Assembly: GCF_040436405.1 (NCBI RefSeq)
Contig: NZ_AP031575.1
Coordinates: 3,027,501 to 3,091,500, forward strand
Length of the DNA: 64,000 nt
Direction: 5' to 3'
Origin: Marinomonas sp. THO17
GTDB lineage: Bacteria; Pseudomonadota; Gammaproteobacteria; Pseudomonadales; Marinomonadaceae
The translations under genes were made by a program, and so were the position numbers. Below are positions 1 through 9,510 of this stretch, piece by piece. The notes beneath the pieces are model-generated. The model saw only the letters and a list, made by a program, of their open reading frames with translations. It was not told where the DNA came from and made no database searches. Every line of letters begins with the position of its first letter. Within the stretch, counting starts at the first letter, position 1.

Positions 1-296
1 AATAATTCTGAGAGAAATATTTTAGGTGCGTCTTGATCTTTTGTATGACGATAGCAACGCGCTTTTAAATGTTTGTTTTCAAAACGAAAAGCCCCGTACG
101 CTTGGTAGCCTAGAGCGAGCAGTTGTGGCTCTAGTTTGTCTAAAGAAATAGGAGAGTTATTAAAGGTGCGAAATGCCACATGGTCATTCACAACTTTTTC
201 TCCCATATTGAGGAATAAGTTTTGAATGCTCAAGGCCTGTGGGGTGACCTTGATGTATTGTTGCCACAAAGCGTTGAAAAAATCCTGATACGCCAT
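1..296 (-). CDS. hglS: 2-oxoadipate dioxygenase/decarboxylase (DUF1338), amino-terminal part
   Basis: The first 98 residues are visible, from an ATG at 296-294; the rest lies beyond the left edge. The start MAYQDFFNALWQQY and the motif VNDHVAFRTFN (His39 a probable metal ligand) are typical of the DUF1338 family. In Pseudomonas putida this family member (HglS) is an iron-dependent enzyme converting 2-oxoadipate to D-2-hydroxyglutarate, the late step of D-lysine/pipecolate breakdown. The neighbouring LysR gene, amaB and amaA supply the upstream steps of that pathway, which is the main support for this function. Full-length members are about 460 residues, so roughly a fifth is seen here. Family assignment is firm; the exact reaction is inferred from context. 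Confidence 0.8.
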   Translation of the reverse strand, partial: MAYQDFFNALWQQYIKVTPQALSIQNLFLNMGEKVVNDHVAFRTFNNSPISLDKLEPQLLALGYQAYGAFRFENKHLKARCYRHTKDQDAPKIFLSEL

Positions 297-488
297 GCAA
301 AGACTCCAAATAAGGTGATGTTAATAAATAAGAATTATCTCACTCTACTGTAAAAGCCAACACAATCACAAAAGCAAAAAAGGCATTTGATGATGCAAAA
401 ATGTTTTATGAAAGCATATGTGAAAAGTCTTCATGGGGCTAACAGTGTTGAGAAAATTCGCAACTCTAATAGCCGTTTTTTTTGTACT

Positions 489-1358
489 TTAGCTGACAGT
501 GTCTCTTTTTGCTCTTTGAGGAGTAAATAGCTGCTGTTTGGCTGCCAATATGGTGTTGATTAAGTGAGCAGGAAAACTGCGATTTTTAGGGTGAGCCAAA
601 CCAACGACACGTTTTAGCTTTACGTCATTTAAAGGGCGCAAACACAAGTCGGCGCGTCCTCTTGAAGAATGTTCAGGAATCAGCGAGATACCTAAACCTG
701 CAGCCACCAAGTCCAATGCGTATTCTTCGGTTTTGACCTGCGCGCGAACATCCGTTGTCAATTCTTGCTTTTGCATTAAATAGTTCCAAGATTCAAGAAT
801 GTCGCAGGGTGTTCTTGAAATGAAAGGTTGTTTATCAATTTGCTTAAGTGACACGGAAGGAAAGTCCGCCAACCAATGATCTAAAGGCATGGCGATCACA
901 TAATCGTCCTCCCACAAGGGATAAAATACATCCTCCTCAGTGGTGTATCTGTGGCAGGTAAAGCGTAAGTCTGCGGTTTCCGACTCGTCTACCAATTTCA
1001 ACGTTAATCCTGTTACCTCATCCAACATGGTTTTAATAACTTGACTGATGAGAGCCCCAGAGAGAAAAGGTGCCAATGAAATAGACAAAGAGAGGGGGGT
1101 GGGCGACTGACTGAATAACTGCTTCATGGTGCTCATGTCACTGACCATTTTGCATGCATGAGGGTACAACTGGCTGCCGCTGTCGGTTGCCGAAACGCCT
1201 TTGGAATGTCGTACGAAGAGCTTGGTGCCCAAGTCCTCTTCCAATTGCACCAAGGTATTGGATATAGAGGGTTGCGCAACAAAGCAGCGCTTGGCGGCGG
1301 CGCTTAGACTGCCTTCTTCGTACACGGCGATGAAATAACGTAGCGATCGAATGTCCAT
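489..1358 (-). CDS. LysR-type regulator, probable controller of lysine/pipecolate catabolism
   Basis: This 289-residue protein has the usual LysR form: an amino-terminal winged helix-turn-helix (about residues 1-60, with LSAAAKRCFVAQPSISNTLVQLEE) and an inducer-binding domain after residue 90. It is divergent from amaB and sits between hglS and amaB, the same order I recall for the P. putida lysine cluster (amaA-amaB-lysR-hglS). The 176-bp gap to amaB contains a perfect inverted repeat of the LysR kind, so autoregulation and control of amaBA are likely. The inducer may be a pathway intermediate such as 2-aminoadipate; that is a guess. The family call is secure, the target genes are inferred from position. 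Confidence 0.85.
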   Translation of the reverse strand: MDIRSLRYFIAVYEEGSLSAAAKRCFVAQPSISNTLVQLEEDLGTKLFVRHSKGVSATDSGSQLYPHACKMVSDMSTMKQLFSQSPTPLSLSISLAPFLSGALISQVIKTMLDEVTGLTLKLVDESETADLRFTCHRYTTEEDVFYPLWEDDYVIAMPLDHWLADFPSVSLKQIDKQPFISRTPCDILESWNYLMQKQELTTDVRAQVKTEEYALDLVAAGLGISLIPEHSSRGRADLCLRPLNDVKLKRVVGLAHPKNRSFPAHLINTILAAKQQLFTPQRAKRDTVS

Positions 1359-1391
1359 GTTAGCCCCTGCTGATCAAGTCCTTTAAATATA

Positions 1392-1418
1392 CCTATAGCC
1401 ATCTATGTTTGCTATAGG
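1392..1418. promoter_or_regulatory. Probable LysR operator between the lysR gene and amaB
   Basis: CCTATAGC, 11 nt, then GCTATAGG: a perfect 8-bp inverted repeat in the short divergent promoter region. LysR proteins typically bind an interrupted dyad of the form T-N11-A, and this one has just that spacing. It lies about 35 bp upstream of the lysR start and 117 bp upstream of amaB. The assignment to the adjacent regulator is inferred. Confidence 0.7.
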
Positions 1419-1534
1419 AGAAAACTAGACCCTTACCAGTAAAAGCATATTTCTCATTATTGGCGTGAGTGCGATAAGGTGATGACAACGTATTTTTAAA
1501 CCTTACCGATCAAATTATTATTTAGGGGTTAATC

Positions 1535-3079
1535 ATGTCACTGTCTTGCTTGGAAACCTTGGGCGTTACTTCTCTTGTCTCTGGTGATACTTACTTTAGT
1601 GTCTTAACGGGAAACCAAAAGGTGTTAGGGGAAGGGGACAAGTTTTCAGTTCGAAGTCCAATCGATGGCAGCACTTTATCTAGCTTTGCCAATGCCACTC
1701 CACAACAATTACAAAGCGTAAATCAAGATCTGCAAGAGGCTTTTAAAGCCTTGCGTGTTATACCGGCACCACGTCGCGGTGAATTAGTACGTCGTATTGG
1801 TGAAGAAGCGCGTAAGTATAAACAGGAATTGGCGCAAGTCATCTCGCTGGAAGCGGGTAAAATCATGCCGGAAGCTCTTGGTGAAGTGCAAGAATGGATC
1901 GATGTATGTGACTTTGCTGTAGGTCAGTCGCGCATGCTACACGGTTTGTCGATTGTTTCCGAGCGTCCAGGCCATCGCATGATGGAACAGTGGCAACCAC
2001 TTGGGCCAGTAGCTGTCATTACCGCTTTTAATTTCCCAATGGCAGTCTGGTCTTGGAATGCTATGTTGGGACTCATTTGTGGCGATCCAATTTTGCTAAA
2101 ACCTTCTGAAAAAGCTCCATTGTGTGCTTTGGCCATGTACCAGATTGCACAGAATGTTTTGGCGGATATGCCAGATATCCCCAAAGCTGCTGTGTCTGTG
2201 ATGATAGGTGGGCGCGATTTGGGTGAAGCCATTGCCGCCAGTGATACTTTCCCTTTGGTATCGGCAACAGGTTCAACGGCTATGGGGCGTGCTGTGGCGC
2301 AAACTGTGGCGGCTCGCTTGGGACGTTCTTTATTGGAGCTAGGGGGCAATAACGCCATGATAGTGTCTGATACAGCAGACTTGGAGTTGGCTTTGCGTGC
2401 TATTGTCTTTTCCGCGGCGGGTACGGCAGGTCAGCGTTGTACCACTTTGCGTCGTTTGATATGTCATGAATCTGTTGTGGATGGATTGGTGTCTCGTTTG
2501 GCAAAATCTTACTCCTCTTTGCCCATTGGCAATCCTTTGACAGAGGGCACTCTGGTTGGTCCGCTGATTGATGAAAACAGTTTTAACAAGATGCAGTCTG
2601 CATTAGAAGCGGCCAAAGCCCAAGGCGGTGAGTTGGTGTGTGGTGGTCAACGAGTGACGCAAGGTGTGCCAGAAGGCGGCTTTTATGTGCAGCCAGCCAT
2701 AGTACGAATTGCTCACGATGCGCCTATTGTTCATGAAGAAACCTTTGCGCCTATTTTGTATGTGCTGACTTACTCAGACTTCGCAGACGCCATTGATATT
2801 CAGAATGAAGTGCCGCAGGGCTTATCCTCTGCAGTGTTCACTGAAAGTATGCGAGAAGCTGAGCTATTTATGTCTCCAGCAGGTTCTGACTGTGGTATTG
2901 CCAACGTTAATATTGGTACCTCAGGTGCCGAAATTGGCGGTGCATTTGGTGGTGAAAAAGACACTGGCGGTGGTCGTGAGTCTGGGTCGGATGCGTGGCG
3001 TAACTACATGCGTCGTACCACCAATACGGTCAATTATGGGGGTGACTTACCCTTGGCTCAGGGCATTGTTTTTGAGTAA
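1535..3079 (+). CDS. amaB: Delta1-piperideine-6-carboxylate (2-aminoadipate semialdehyde) dehydrogenase, ALDH7 family
   Basis: A 514-residue aldehyde dehydrogenase that oxidises L-2-aminoadipate-6-semialdehyde (in equilibrium with piperideine-6-carboxylate) to L-2-aminoadipate with NAD. The catalytic pair is visible: Glu268 in LLELGGNNA and Cys302 in GQRCTTLRRL. These motifs, together with the carboxy-terminal stretch GSDCGIVNVNI-like, SGAEIGGAFGGEK, GGGRESGSDAW and DLPLAQGI, are close to human antiquitin (ALDH7A1), which acts on the same substrate. AGGGG-like ribosome site TTAGGGG stands about 7 nt before the ATG. It is 48 bp or less from amaA and is surely co-transcribed with it. The enzyme is cytoplasmic and probably tetrameric, by family. 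Highly confident. Confidence 0.93.
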   Translation: MSLSCLETLGVTSLVSGDTYFSVLTGNQKVLGEGDKFSVRSPIDGSTLSSFANATPQQLQSVNQDLQEAFKALRVIPAPRRGELVRRIGEEARKYKQELAQVISLEAGKIMPEALGEVQEWIDVCDFAVGQSRMLHGLSIVSERPGHRMMEQWQPLGPVAVITAFNFPMAVWSWNAMLGLICGDPILLKPSEKAPLCALAMYQIAQNVLADMPDIPKAAVSVMIGGRDLGEAIAASDTFPLVSATGSTAMGRAVAQTVAARLGRSLLELGGNNAMIVSDTADLELALRAIVFSAAGTAGQRCTTLRRLICHESVVDGLVSRLAKSYSSLPIGNPLTEGTLVGPLIDENSFNKMQSALEAAKAQGGELVCGGQRVTQGVPEGGFYVQPAIVRIAHDAPIVHEETFAPILYVLTYSDFADAIDIQNEVPQGLSSAVFTESMREAELFMSPAGSDCGIANVNIGTSGAEIGGAFGGEKDTGGGRESGSDAWRNYMRRTTNTVNYGGDLPLAQGIVFE

Positions 3080-3127
3080 AGCTGCTTAAGCTAGGTTCGT
3101 AATTCTTTGGCTTTGAGGTGAATGAAA

Positions 3128-4399
3128 ATGACGCAATCTCCTTGTCGATCATTGTGGCGTGACAGTGCGCCTGCGGCGCCTGACTTACCTTCCTTACAAG
3201 GCCATCATCAAGTTGAGGTGGTGATTGTAGGTGGTGGTTTTACCGGGCTTTCTACAGCGTTACATCTTGCTAAAGAGGGAGTGTCTGTTGCTGTAGTGGA
3301 AGCCAATGAAATCGGCTTTGGCGGTTCGGGTCGTAACGTTGGCTTGGTGAATGCAGGCGTTTGGCTGGAACCGGATTCTTTAGACAAAACCCTTGGTAAT
3401 GTCGCGGGCAGGCGTATGTATGACGCACTTGCTGTGGCACCAGATTATGTTTTTGATTTGATCGCTGAATATGACATTGCTTGTGAAGCAACGCGTCATG
3501 GTACCTTGCATGCCTCGGTGGGCAAATCAGGCTTGGCGCAATTGCAGCGCCGCTGCCAACAGATGCAAGAGCGCGGTGCCCCTGTGTCTTTGCTAAGTGA
3601 CCAAGAGGCTAAACAACGCATTGGATCAAACAAATTTAATGCCGCCTTGTTTGATCCGAGGGCAGGTACCATTCAACCCTTGGCTTATGTGCGAGGCTTG
3701 GCGCGTGCTGCGTTACAAGAAGGCGCGAATATCTTTGAGCAATCCCCTGTAACGGCTATCGAAAAGAGCCATAATGCCTGGCGAGTGTGTTCTGAATTGG
3801 GAGCGATACAAGCAGACAAGGTGATTTTGGCAACCAATGCTTATTGTCAGCATGGCGTTGCTAATCAAGCCAGTAAGTTTGTACCCATTGCCTACTCACA
3901 ACTGGCGAGTAAGCCATTAACGGAACAACAACTTGCCCAGATTTTGCCCAACAAAGAAGGGGTTTGGGATACTTGTACTGTAATGAGTTCGTTTCGCTTG
4001 GATCAAGCGGGGCGTTTGATTTTTGGTGGTATGGGGGCTGAAGGGCGAGCTTTATCAAATTGGGCGAGTCAACGTGTTGTTGAGATCTTTCCAATACTTG
4101 AAAAAGTAGAATGGGAGTTTTGTTGGACTGGAAACATCGCCTACAGTGCCGATCATTTACCTCATTGTCAGCAGTTACAACAAGGCTTGTTGTCTATCTC
4201 GGGTTACAGTGGGCGCGGTATCGGCCCTGGTACGGTATTGGGTGCTGAGTTGGCCGATTGGGTGATGGGTAAACGTGATGAGCTATCTGTGCCTACTTCG
4301 ACGCTGAAAGACATTCCTTTTCGGGAAATTCAACGACTTTTTTACGAACTGGGGGCACAAACTTATCATTTAGGTCAACAGGCCCATGCATTAAGCTGA
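3128..4399 (+). CDS. amaA: L-pipecolate oxidase (FAD-dependent, DAO family)
   Basis: A 423-residue flavoprotein of the glycine/D-amino-acid oxidase family. The dinucleotide-binding loop VVIVGGGFTGLSTALHLA lies near residues 32-48, ending in the ribose-binding acidic residue of VAVVEANE, and the late FAD motif GYSGRGIGPGTVLG is present. In P. putida AmaA oxidises L-pipecolate to piperideine-6-carboxylate, the substrate of AmaB, which is encoded just upstream. Two ATGs are possible, at 3122 and 3128; the GAGGTG site at 3115-3120 is too close to the first but well spaced for the second, which I chose. A hairpin with a T run follows the gene. Function rests on family plus cluster context. Confidence 0.88.
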   Translation: MTQSPCRSLWRDSAPAAPDLPSLQGHHQVEVVIVGGGFTGLSTALHLAKEGVSVAVVEANEIGFGGSGRNVGLVNAGVWLEPDSLDKTLGNVAGRRMYDALAVAPDYVFDLIAEYDIACEATRHGTLHASVGKSGLAQLQRRCQQMQERGAPVSLLSDQEAKQRIGSNKFNAALFDPRAGTIQPLAYVRGLARAALQEGANIFEQSPVTAIEKSHNAWRVCSELGAIQADKVILATNAYCQHGVANQASKFVPIAYSQLASKPLTEQQLAQILPNKEGVWDTCTVMSSFRLDQAGRLIFGGMGAEGRALSNWASQRVVEIFPILEKVEWEFCWTGNIAYSADHLPHCQQLQQGLLSISGYSGRGIGPGTVLGAELADWVMGKRDELSVPTSTLKDIPFREIQRLFYELGAQTYHLGQQAHALS

Positions 4400-4404
4400 T
4401 TCAT

Positions 4405-4443
4405 GAAAAGAGGTGACTTGGTACTTTTGAGTTGCCTCTTTTT
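4405..4443 (+). terminator. Probable terminator after amaA
   Basis: AAAAGAGG(T)GACT pairs with AGT(T)GCCTCTTTTT across a loop of about 13 nt, with a run of five T at the end. Two positions of the stem are mismatched or wobble. It lies just after the amaA stop. Confidence 0.55.
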
Positions 4444-4544
4444 GGTGCATTTTTACGTTATTTTTGCCTTTTATCAGTTGGGAAATGGTGCGTTATAGGA
4501 TACAGTTGTTGACTTATGTTTTTCACTGATGAGTAACGCTTGGC

Positions 4545-5453
4545 ATGCGTCGTTATATCCCTTCTTCTACGGCTTTAAAATGTTTTGAAGCCTCGGTCAG
4601 ACATTTGAGTTTTACCAAAGCGGCTGAAGAGTTGCACCTTACCCAGAGCGCGGTCAGTAGACAGATTCGTAATCTCGAAGAATTTCTGTCACGGGATCTC
4701 TTTATTCGACTCAATAAGCGTTTGATCCTCACTGGAACGGGAGCGGCTTATTACAGAGAAGTGGTGCCTTTACTGGACAGGATGGAAAACGCTTCTTTAC
4801 GCATGCTGCACCGAGAAGATGAAAAAACCACTCTGACCATTTCGGCCTTGCCAACCTTGGTGTCTTACTGGTTGATGCCCTTATTGGCCGAGTTTCAGGC
4901 GACGCATCCACAATTCCAAATTAAAGTTCGCTCTTTAGATGATGCTGCTAAAATTGATCCTGATGCAGTGGATGTGATTCTGCATTATGGAGGGGATCAT
5001 TGGCCGCGAGCTATGTCGCATCAGTTGATGCGCGAGGAGGTGGTAGCCGTATGTTCACCCGATTTACTAGAGAAAGTCATGCCTCACAAAATGGATTGGC
5101 AAGTTGAAGATGTGGTGAATTTCCCATTTTTACACCTTTCTTCACGCATTAATGCATGGCCGGATTGGATGATGGCTCAGGGGTTAGAAAGTGGCTCTTT
5201 TGCTGGTGCTTCTTTTGCTCACTTTCATATGTTGATGGAAGCGGCGAAAAACAGCATGGGGATAGCGATTTTACCCTGTATTTTGGCGCAAAAAAGTTTG
5301 CTCAATGGAGAATTGCAAGCACCTTTTGGTGGCCCAGTGACAACGCCTCATGAATATTTGTTGTCCTATCCGGTGGATAAAGCCGATTTGGAACAAGTCA
5401 TGGTATTTCGTGACTGGTTATTGGCGCGTTTAGCGGCTCATAAGCAAAACTAA
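4545..5453 (+). CDS. LysR-type regulator, GcvA-like
   Basis: 302 residues with the opening pattern of the GcvA/AmpR branch of LysR proteins: RRYIPSSTALKCFEASVRHLSFTKAAEELHLTQSAVSRQIRNLEE, a complete winged helix-turn-helix, followed by the two-lobed effector domain. It follows the amaBA operon in the same direction but has its own 145-bp leader and a terminator in between, so it is probably a separate unit. It could respond to amino acids or glycine-like effectors, as GcvA relatives do, but no operator or divergent target is visible. Family certain, role unknown. Confidence 0.82.
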   Translation: MRRYIPSSTALKCFEASVRHLSFTKAAEELHLTQSAVSRQIRNLEEFLSRDLFIRLNKRLILTGTGAAYYREVVPLLDRMENASLRMLHREDEKTTLTISALPTLVSYWLMPLLAEFQATHPQFQIKVRSLDDAAKIDPDAVDVILHYGGDHWPRAMSHQLMREEVVAVCSPDLLEKVMPHKMDWQVEDVVNFPFLHLSSRINAWPDWMMAQGLESGSFAGASFAHFHMLMEAAKNSMGIAILPCILAQKSLLNGELQAPFGGPVTTPHEYLLSYPVDKADLEQVMVFRDWLLARLAAHKQN

Positions 5454-5544
5454 TGGTCTGAATAGAGAAGGCAGTCTGTAATTAAATTACATGCCTGTGA
5501 TAGTATCAAATAATAATCATGATCAAGCTTCGGGATAGATTACC

Positions 5545-7071
5545 ATGAATAAAAAGACCACAGCCCTTTTCATCCTTGATGGTTGGGGTTACAGCGAAAC
5601 CTCAACCTCTAATGCTATTGAAGCAGCCAATACCCCAAATTGGGATAAACTTTGGGCGAATTACCCTCATTCTTTGATCAAAACCTCTGGTCTTGCTGTA
5701 GGCCTGCCAGATGGTCAAATGGGTAACTCGGAAGTCGGTCACATGAACATAGGGGCTGGCCGAATTGTTTATCAAAATTTCACGCGCATTGGCAAAGCCA
5801 TTGAAGATGGCTCGTTTTTCGAAAACGCTGCTTTAGTAGGCGCGGTCGATAAAGCGGTTTCTGCAGGCAAAGCAGTGCACGTATTGGGATTACTTTCAAA
5901 CGGTGGTGTACACAGTCATCACGAACAAATTATGGCAATGTGTGAACTTGCGGTGAAGCGTGGTGCGCAAAAAGTCTATGTACATGGTTTCACCGACGGC
6001 CGTGACACACCACCTCGTTCTGCAAAAGCACCGGTTGCTGAATTAGAAGCAAAATTAGCTGAATTGGGCGTGGGTAAAATTGCTACCCTTACCGGTCGCT
6101 ATTACGCCATGGATCGAGACAATCGTTGGGAGCGTGTTCAAACCGCTTATAATGCGATTGTGTTAGGGCAAGGTGAAGTGGCACAAAGTGCTGAACAAGC
6201 GATCCAAGCCGCTTACGATAGAGATGAAACCGATGAGTTTGTTAAAGCCTCTGTGATAGGTGAAGCCGTGACTGTGGAAGATGGTGATGCAGTGGTATTT
6301 GCCAACTTCCGACCAGATCGGGCCCGCCAGTTAACTCGCGCTTTCACTGATGCGGGTTTTGATGGTTTTGAACGTGCCACAGTGCCTGCGCTGTCGGCCT
6401 TTGTTACCTTTACAGAATACGCATCTGACATTGTTGCTGATGTGGCTTTCCCCCCAGAAGCCTTGAAAAATACCTTGGGCGAAGTCTTGGCTGGCAGTGG
6501 TAAGAAACAATTGCGTATTGCTGAGACAGAGAAATACGCCCATGTCACTTTCTTCTTTAATGGTGGTGAAGAAGCCTTGTTTGATGGCGAAGAGCGAGAG
6601 CTGATTCCATCACCTAATGTTGCGACTTACGATTTACAACCTGAAATGAGTGCCCCAGAAGTGACGGATAAGCTGGTGGAAGTGATTGAAGCTGGCAAGT
6701 ACGACACCATCATTTGTAACTTTGCCAATGGTGATATGGTAGGTCACAGTGGTGTATTCGATGCCGCGGTAAAAGCCGTTGAAGCGGTGGATGCTTGTTT
6801 GGGACGTATTATGACAGCCTTAGATCACAATGGTGGTCAGTGTTTGATTACCGCAGACCATGGTAATGTGGAGCAAATGTTGAGTGATGATGGTTCACAA
6901 CCTTTGACCTCCCACACGAATGGACCTGTGCCTTTGGTGTTGTATTCTGCGGATAAGCGTTTGGCGCTGAAAGACGGTGCTTTATGTGATCTTGCCCCAA
7001 CCTTGTTGGACATGATGGGCATGGACATACCTGCGGAAATGACAGGTATGAGCATACTAACGCGTTCTTGA
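5545..7071 (+). CDS. gpmI: 2,3-bisphosphoglycerate-independent phosphoglycerate mutase
   Basis: A 508-residue enzyme interconverting 3- and 2-phosphoglycerate in glycolysis and gluconeogenesis. It has the alkaline-phosphatase-like fold with two metal sites: Asp12 in LDGWG and the phosphoserine nucleophile Ser62 in [15 protein letters not shown]. Other hallmarks are [36 protein letters not shown], and the metal-binding [11 protein letters not shown] near the carboxy terminus. Length is normal for the family. It heads the string gpmI-envC-ctpA-divergent deacetylase found in many gammaproteobacteria; envC starts only 7 nt after its stop, so the genes are likely co-transcribed. Confidence 0.97.
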   Translation: MNKKTTALFILDGWGYSETSTSNAIEAANTPNWDKLWANYPHSLIKTSGLAVGLPDGQMGNSEVGHMNIGAGRIVYQNFTRIGKAIEDGSFFENAALVGAVDKAVSAGKAVHVLGLLSNGGVHSHHEQIMAMCELAVKRGAQKVYVHGFTDGRDTPPRSAKAPVAELEAKLAELGVGKIATLTGRYYAMDRDNRWERVQTAYNAIVLGQGEVAQSAEQAIQAAYDRDETDEFVKASVIGEAVTVEDGDAVVFANFRPDRARQLTRAFTDAGFDGFERATVPALSAFVTFTEYASDIVADVAFPPEALKNTLGEVLAGSGKKQLRIAETEKYAHVTFFFNGGEEALFDGEERELIPSPNVATYDLQPEMSAPEVTDKLVEVIEAGKYDTIICNFANGDMVGHSGVFDAAVKAVEAVDACLGRIMTALDHNGGQCLITADHGNVEQMLSDDGSQPLTSHTNGPVPLVLYSADKRLALKDGALCDLAPTLLDMMGMDIPAEMTGMSILTRS

Positions 7072-7078
7072 GGATAAC

Positions 7079-8212
7079 ATGATCGGAATAATACGTTCTT
7101 GTTTCGTTTGTCTTTTGCTGCTGCCAAGTGTGATTTTGGCAGTGGGAGAACCGCAAACCCCAGAAGAAGCCAAGCAGCAGATTGAGGCCTTGCAGAAGGA
7201 TCTTAAAAAGCTCAATACTTGGCTTAAAGAGGTAAAATCAGAACGTTCCGATGTTGAAAAGCAGCTGGAAAGCAAAGAAAGAGACATCCAAGAGCTCCTC
7301 AAAAAGATTCAAAGTATTCAGGACGGTCTACAAAAAAGCGAAAAGCAATTAAGTCAATTGCGTATTCAGCAAAAGTCTTTGCAATTAAGTATTCAACAGC
7401 AGAACGATCAAATAGCCGCCCAATTAAGGGCGGTTTATCGTTCAGGCAAAGAAGAAAGTATTAAGCTCTTTTTAAATGGTGATAACACCGAAGATTCACA
7501 GCGTTTGGTGCAATATAATCGTTACTTTTCTAATGCGCGACAATCCTTGATCAACGGGTTTATTACCGAAGTAAATGATCTGAATCTGGTGGAAAAAAGC
7601 ATTCGTAGTCATCGTGCACAGCAAGCCAGAGAAGAAGTCGAGTTAAAACAACAACGTCAGGCTTTATTAGGCCAACAAACCGAGCGTCGTAATCTCTTGG
7701 TTAAGTTAGACAAAGAGTTGGCTCAAGGCGGTCGAAGAGCACGTCAGATTCAGCAAGATCAACAAGATTTAAAAGACTTGTTGCTGCGACTGGAAGAGGC
7801 ATTAGCGGATATTCAGATCCCTGATCCAGAAGTGCCATTTGCTTCTTTACGGGGTAAATTAATTAAACCACTCACTAGGTTGTCTGAATTGCGCACCACA
7901 GGAATTGATTTAGGTGGCGTAACATTAAAGGCACGAGAAGGTGAGCCAGTTCATGCTATTTCACAAGGACGAGTGGTATTTGCGGATTGGATGCGAGGTT
8001 TCGGTTTTTTACTGATTCTCGATCATGGCGATGGTTATATGTCTATGTATGGCTACAATCAAAGTTTATTAAAAGAAGTTGGCGAATGGGTAGGGGCCAA
8101 TGATATTGTAGCCATGGCAGGCAGTACTGGTGGTCAGCCTGACAGCGCCTTGTTCTTTGCCATTCGCCATAATGGCGCACCCTTAAATCCATTAGCTTGG
8201 GTGGCGGGTTAG
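7079..8212 (+). CDS. envC: Murein hydrolase activator EnvC
   Basis: 377 residues: a signal peptide (about 1-20), a long coiled coil (about 25-240) and a carboxy-terminal LytM/M23 domain (about 265-377). The LytM domain is degenerate: the first zinc-binding His of HxGxD is Thr (TTGIDLGG), and the HxH motif is replaced by MYGYNQ. This is as in E. coli EnvC, which has no peptidase activity but activates the amidases AmiA and AmiB at the division site through FtsEX. GAGGA precedes the ATG. It follows gpmI by 7 nt and precedes ctpA by 21 nt. Confidence 0.93.
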   Translation: MIGIIRSCFVCLLLLPSVILAVGEPQTPEEAKQQIEALQKDLKKLNTWLKEVKSERSDVEKQLESKERDIQELLKKIQSIQDGLQKSEKQLSQLRIQQKSLQLSIQQQNDQIAAQLRAVYRSGKEESIKLFLNGDNTEDSQRLVQYNRYFSNARQSLINGFITEVNDLNLVEKSIRSHRAQQAREEVELKQQRQALLGQQTERRNLLVKLDKELAQGGRRARQIQQDQQDLKDLLLRLEEALADIQIPDPEVPFASLRGKLIKPLTRLSELRTTGIDLGGVTLKAREGEPVHAISQGRVVFADWMRGFGFLLILDHGDGYMSMYGYNQSLLKEVGEWVGANDIVAMAGSTGGQPDSALFFAIRHNGAPLNPLAWVAG

Positions 8213-8233
8213 CATGCTTCTATAGGAATAACT

Positions 8234-9505
8234 ATGATCAAATTGTTTAGTTGTGGTTTGACACTTTCCGTGTTGATGGCCATGACGTCTTTTTCTTTTG
8301 CCGCAGATTCACAAGATGGCTCAGTTTTGCCAACCGCACAAATTCAATCTTTTGTTGAAGCCTTTGAGACGATTCGTGAAGGTTATGTGGAAGAGCTCTC
8401 TGATGAGGACATTCTCCATAAAGCATTAAAAGGTATGGCTACAGCCTTAGATCCACATTCAGAGTATTTTACCAAAACTGAGTTGTCTGAATTCAATGAG
8501 CTCACTTCGGGGAATTATGCCGGTATCGGTGTGGAAGTCGAAATGAAAGACAAACGCCTTACTGTAGTGACGCCCATTGATGGTTCAGCGGCAGCAGAGG
8601 CAGGAATTTTACCGGGTGATGTCATAGTGCGTATTGATAATACCCTAATCACGGATTTGGGCATGCAGGACATCGTCACTCTCATGAGGGGAGAAGTGGG
8701 TACACAAGTGACTCTAGATATTGAACGTAACGGTAGTATTCAAGAATTTGTGTTGACGCGTCGTATTGTTGAAGACGCCAGTGTGACTTATAAATGGCTA
8801 GATGATTCGATTGCGTATTTTCGCATCAGTCAGTTCCAAAGTGATACCTCGAGAGAGTTTGTAAAAGCCATTGAAACACTCAAAGAAGAAAGTGCCATTC
8901 AAGGTGTGGTGTTGGATTTACGCAATAATCCGGGTGGTGTTTTGCAAAGTGCGGTTGGTGTGGTCAATGCCTTTATTAATGATGGCATGATTGTTTACAC
9001 AGATGGTCGTCATAACATGTCGAAAAGTCAGTTTGTTGCGGATCGTGCCAGCACCTTATTAGCGCAAGTACCTGTGGTGGTGCTAGTGAACGATGGCTCT
9101 GCCTCTGCGTCTGAAATTGTCGCTGGGGCTTTGCAGGATCATAAACGTGCGGTCATTTTGGGCACCGAAACCTTTGGTAAAGGTTCTGTACAAACCGTGG
9201 TGCCTTTGTCGAATGGTGATGCTGTTAAATTAACTACCGCCTTGTATTTTACGCCAAATGGTCGTTCCATTCAGGCACAAGGTATTCAGCCTGATTTGAT
9301 CATTCCGCAGGCTAAATTGAGCTTTGATGAAGGGCAGTTTTTTATAAAAGAAGCGGAATTAAAAGGGCATCTGGGTAATGGTACTGGCGGAGAAGAACGT
9401 ACCAGTGCGGATGTAGAAACAGAGATTGCCGACCTTGCTAAGACGGATTTTCAATTGTTTCAAGCTGTTACTATCTTAAAGACGCTACCGAAGCTGATTC
9501 AATAG
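8234..9505 (+). CDS. ctpA: Carboxy-terminal processing protease, S41 family
   Basis: A 423-residue periplasmic serine protease. Signal peptide about 1-23 (SFSFA/AD), PDZ domain about 90-165 (GIGVEVEM, AGILPGDVIVRID) and the S41 catalytic domain after 180. By alignment to E. coli Tsp the nucleophile is Ser291 (GSASASEI) with Lys316 and Gln320 (FGKGSVQT). Members of this branch degrade or trim periplasmic proteins, including murein endopeptidases. Its place between envC and the divergent polysaccharide deacetylase is conserved in pseudomonads. AGGA lies 6 nt before the ATG. Confidence 0.94.
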   Translation: MIKLFSCGLTLSVLMAMTSFSFAADSQDGSVLPTAQIQSFVEAFETIREGYVEELSDEDILHKALKGMATALDPHSEYFTKTELSEFNELTSGNYAGIGVEVEMKDKRLTVVTPIDGSAAAEAGILPGDVIVRIDNTLITDLGMQDIVTLMRGEVGTQVTLDIERNGSIQEFVLTRRIVEDASVTYKWLDDSIAYFRISQFQSDTSREFVKAIETLKEESAIQGVVLDLRNNPGGVLQSAVGVVNAFINDGMIVYTDGRHNMSKSQFVADRASTLLAQVPVVVLVNDGSASASEIVAGALQDHKRAVILGTETFGKGSVQTVVPLSNGDAVKLTTALYFTPNGRSIQAQGIQPDLIIPQAKLSFDEGQFFIKEAELKGHLGNGTGGEERTSADVETEIADLAKTDFQLFQAVTILKTLPKLIQ

Positions 9506-9510
9506 TTGTG

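Noticed and set aside
1924..2358. Antisense frame of 144 codons inside amaB
   Set aside because: A shadow of a strongly coding region with no homology or ribosome site; the same applies to other opposite-strand frames in gpmI, glnA, gshA and the NRPS genes.
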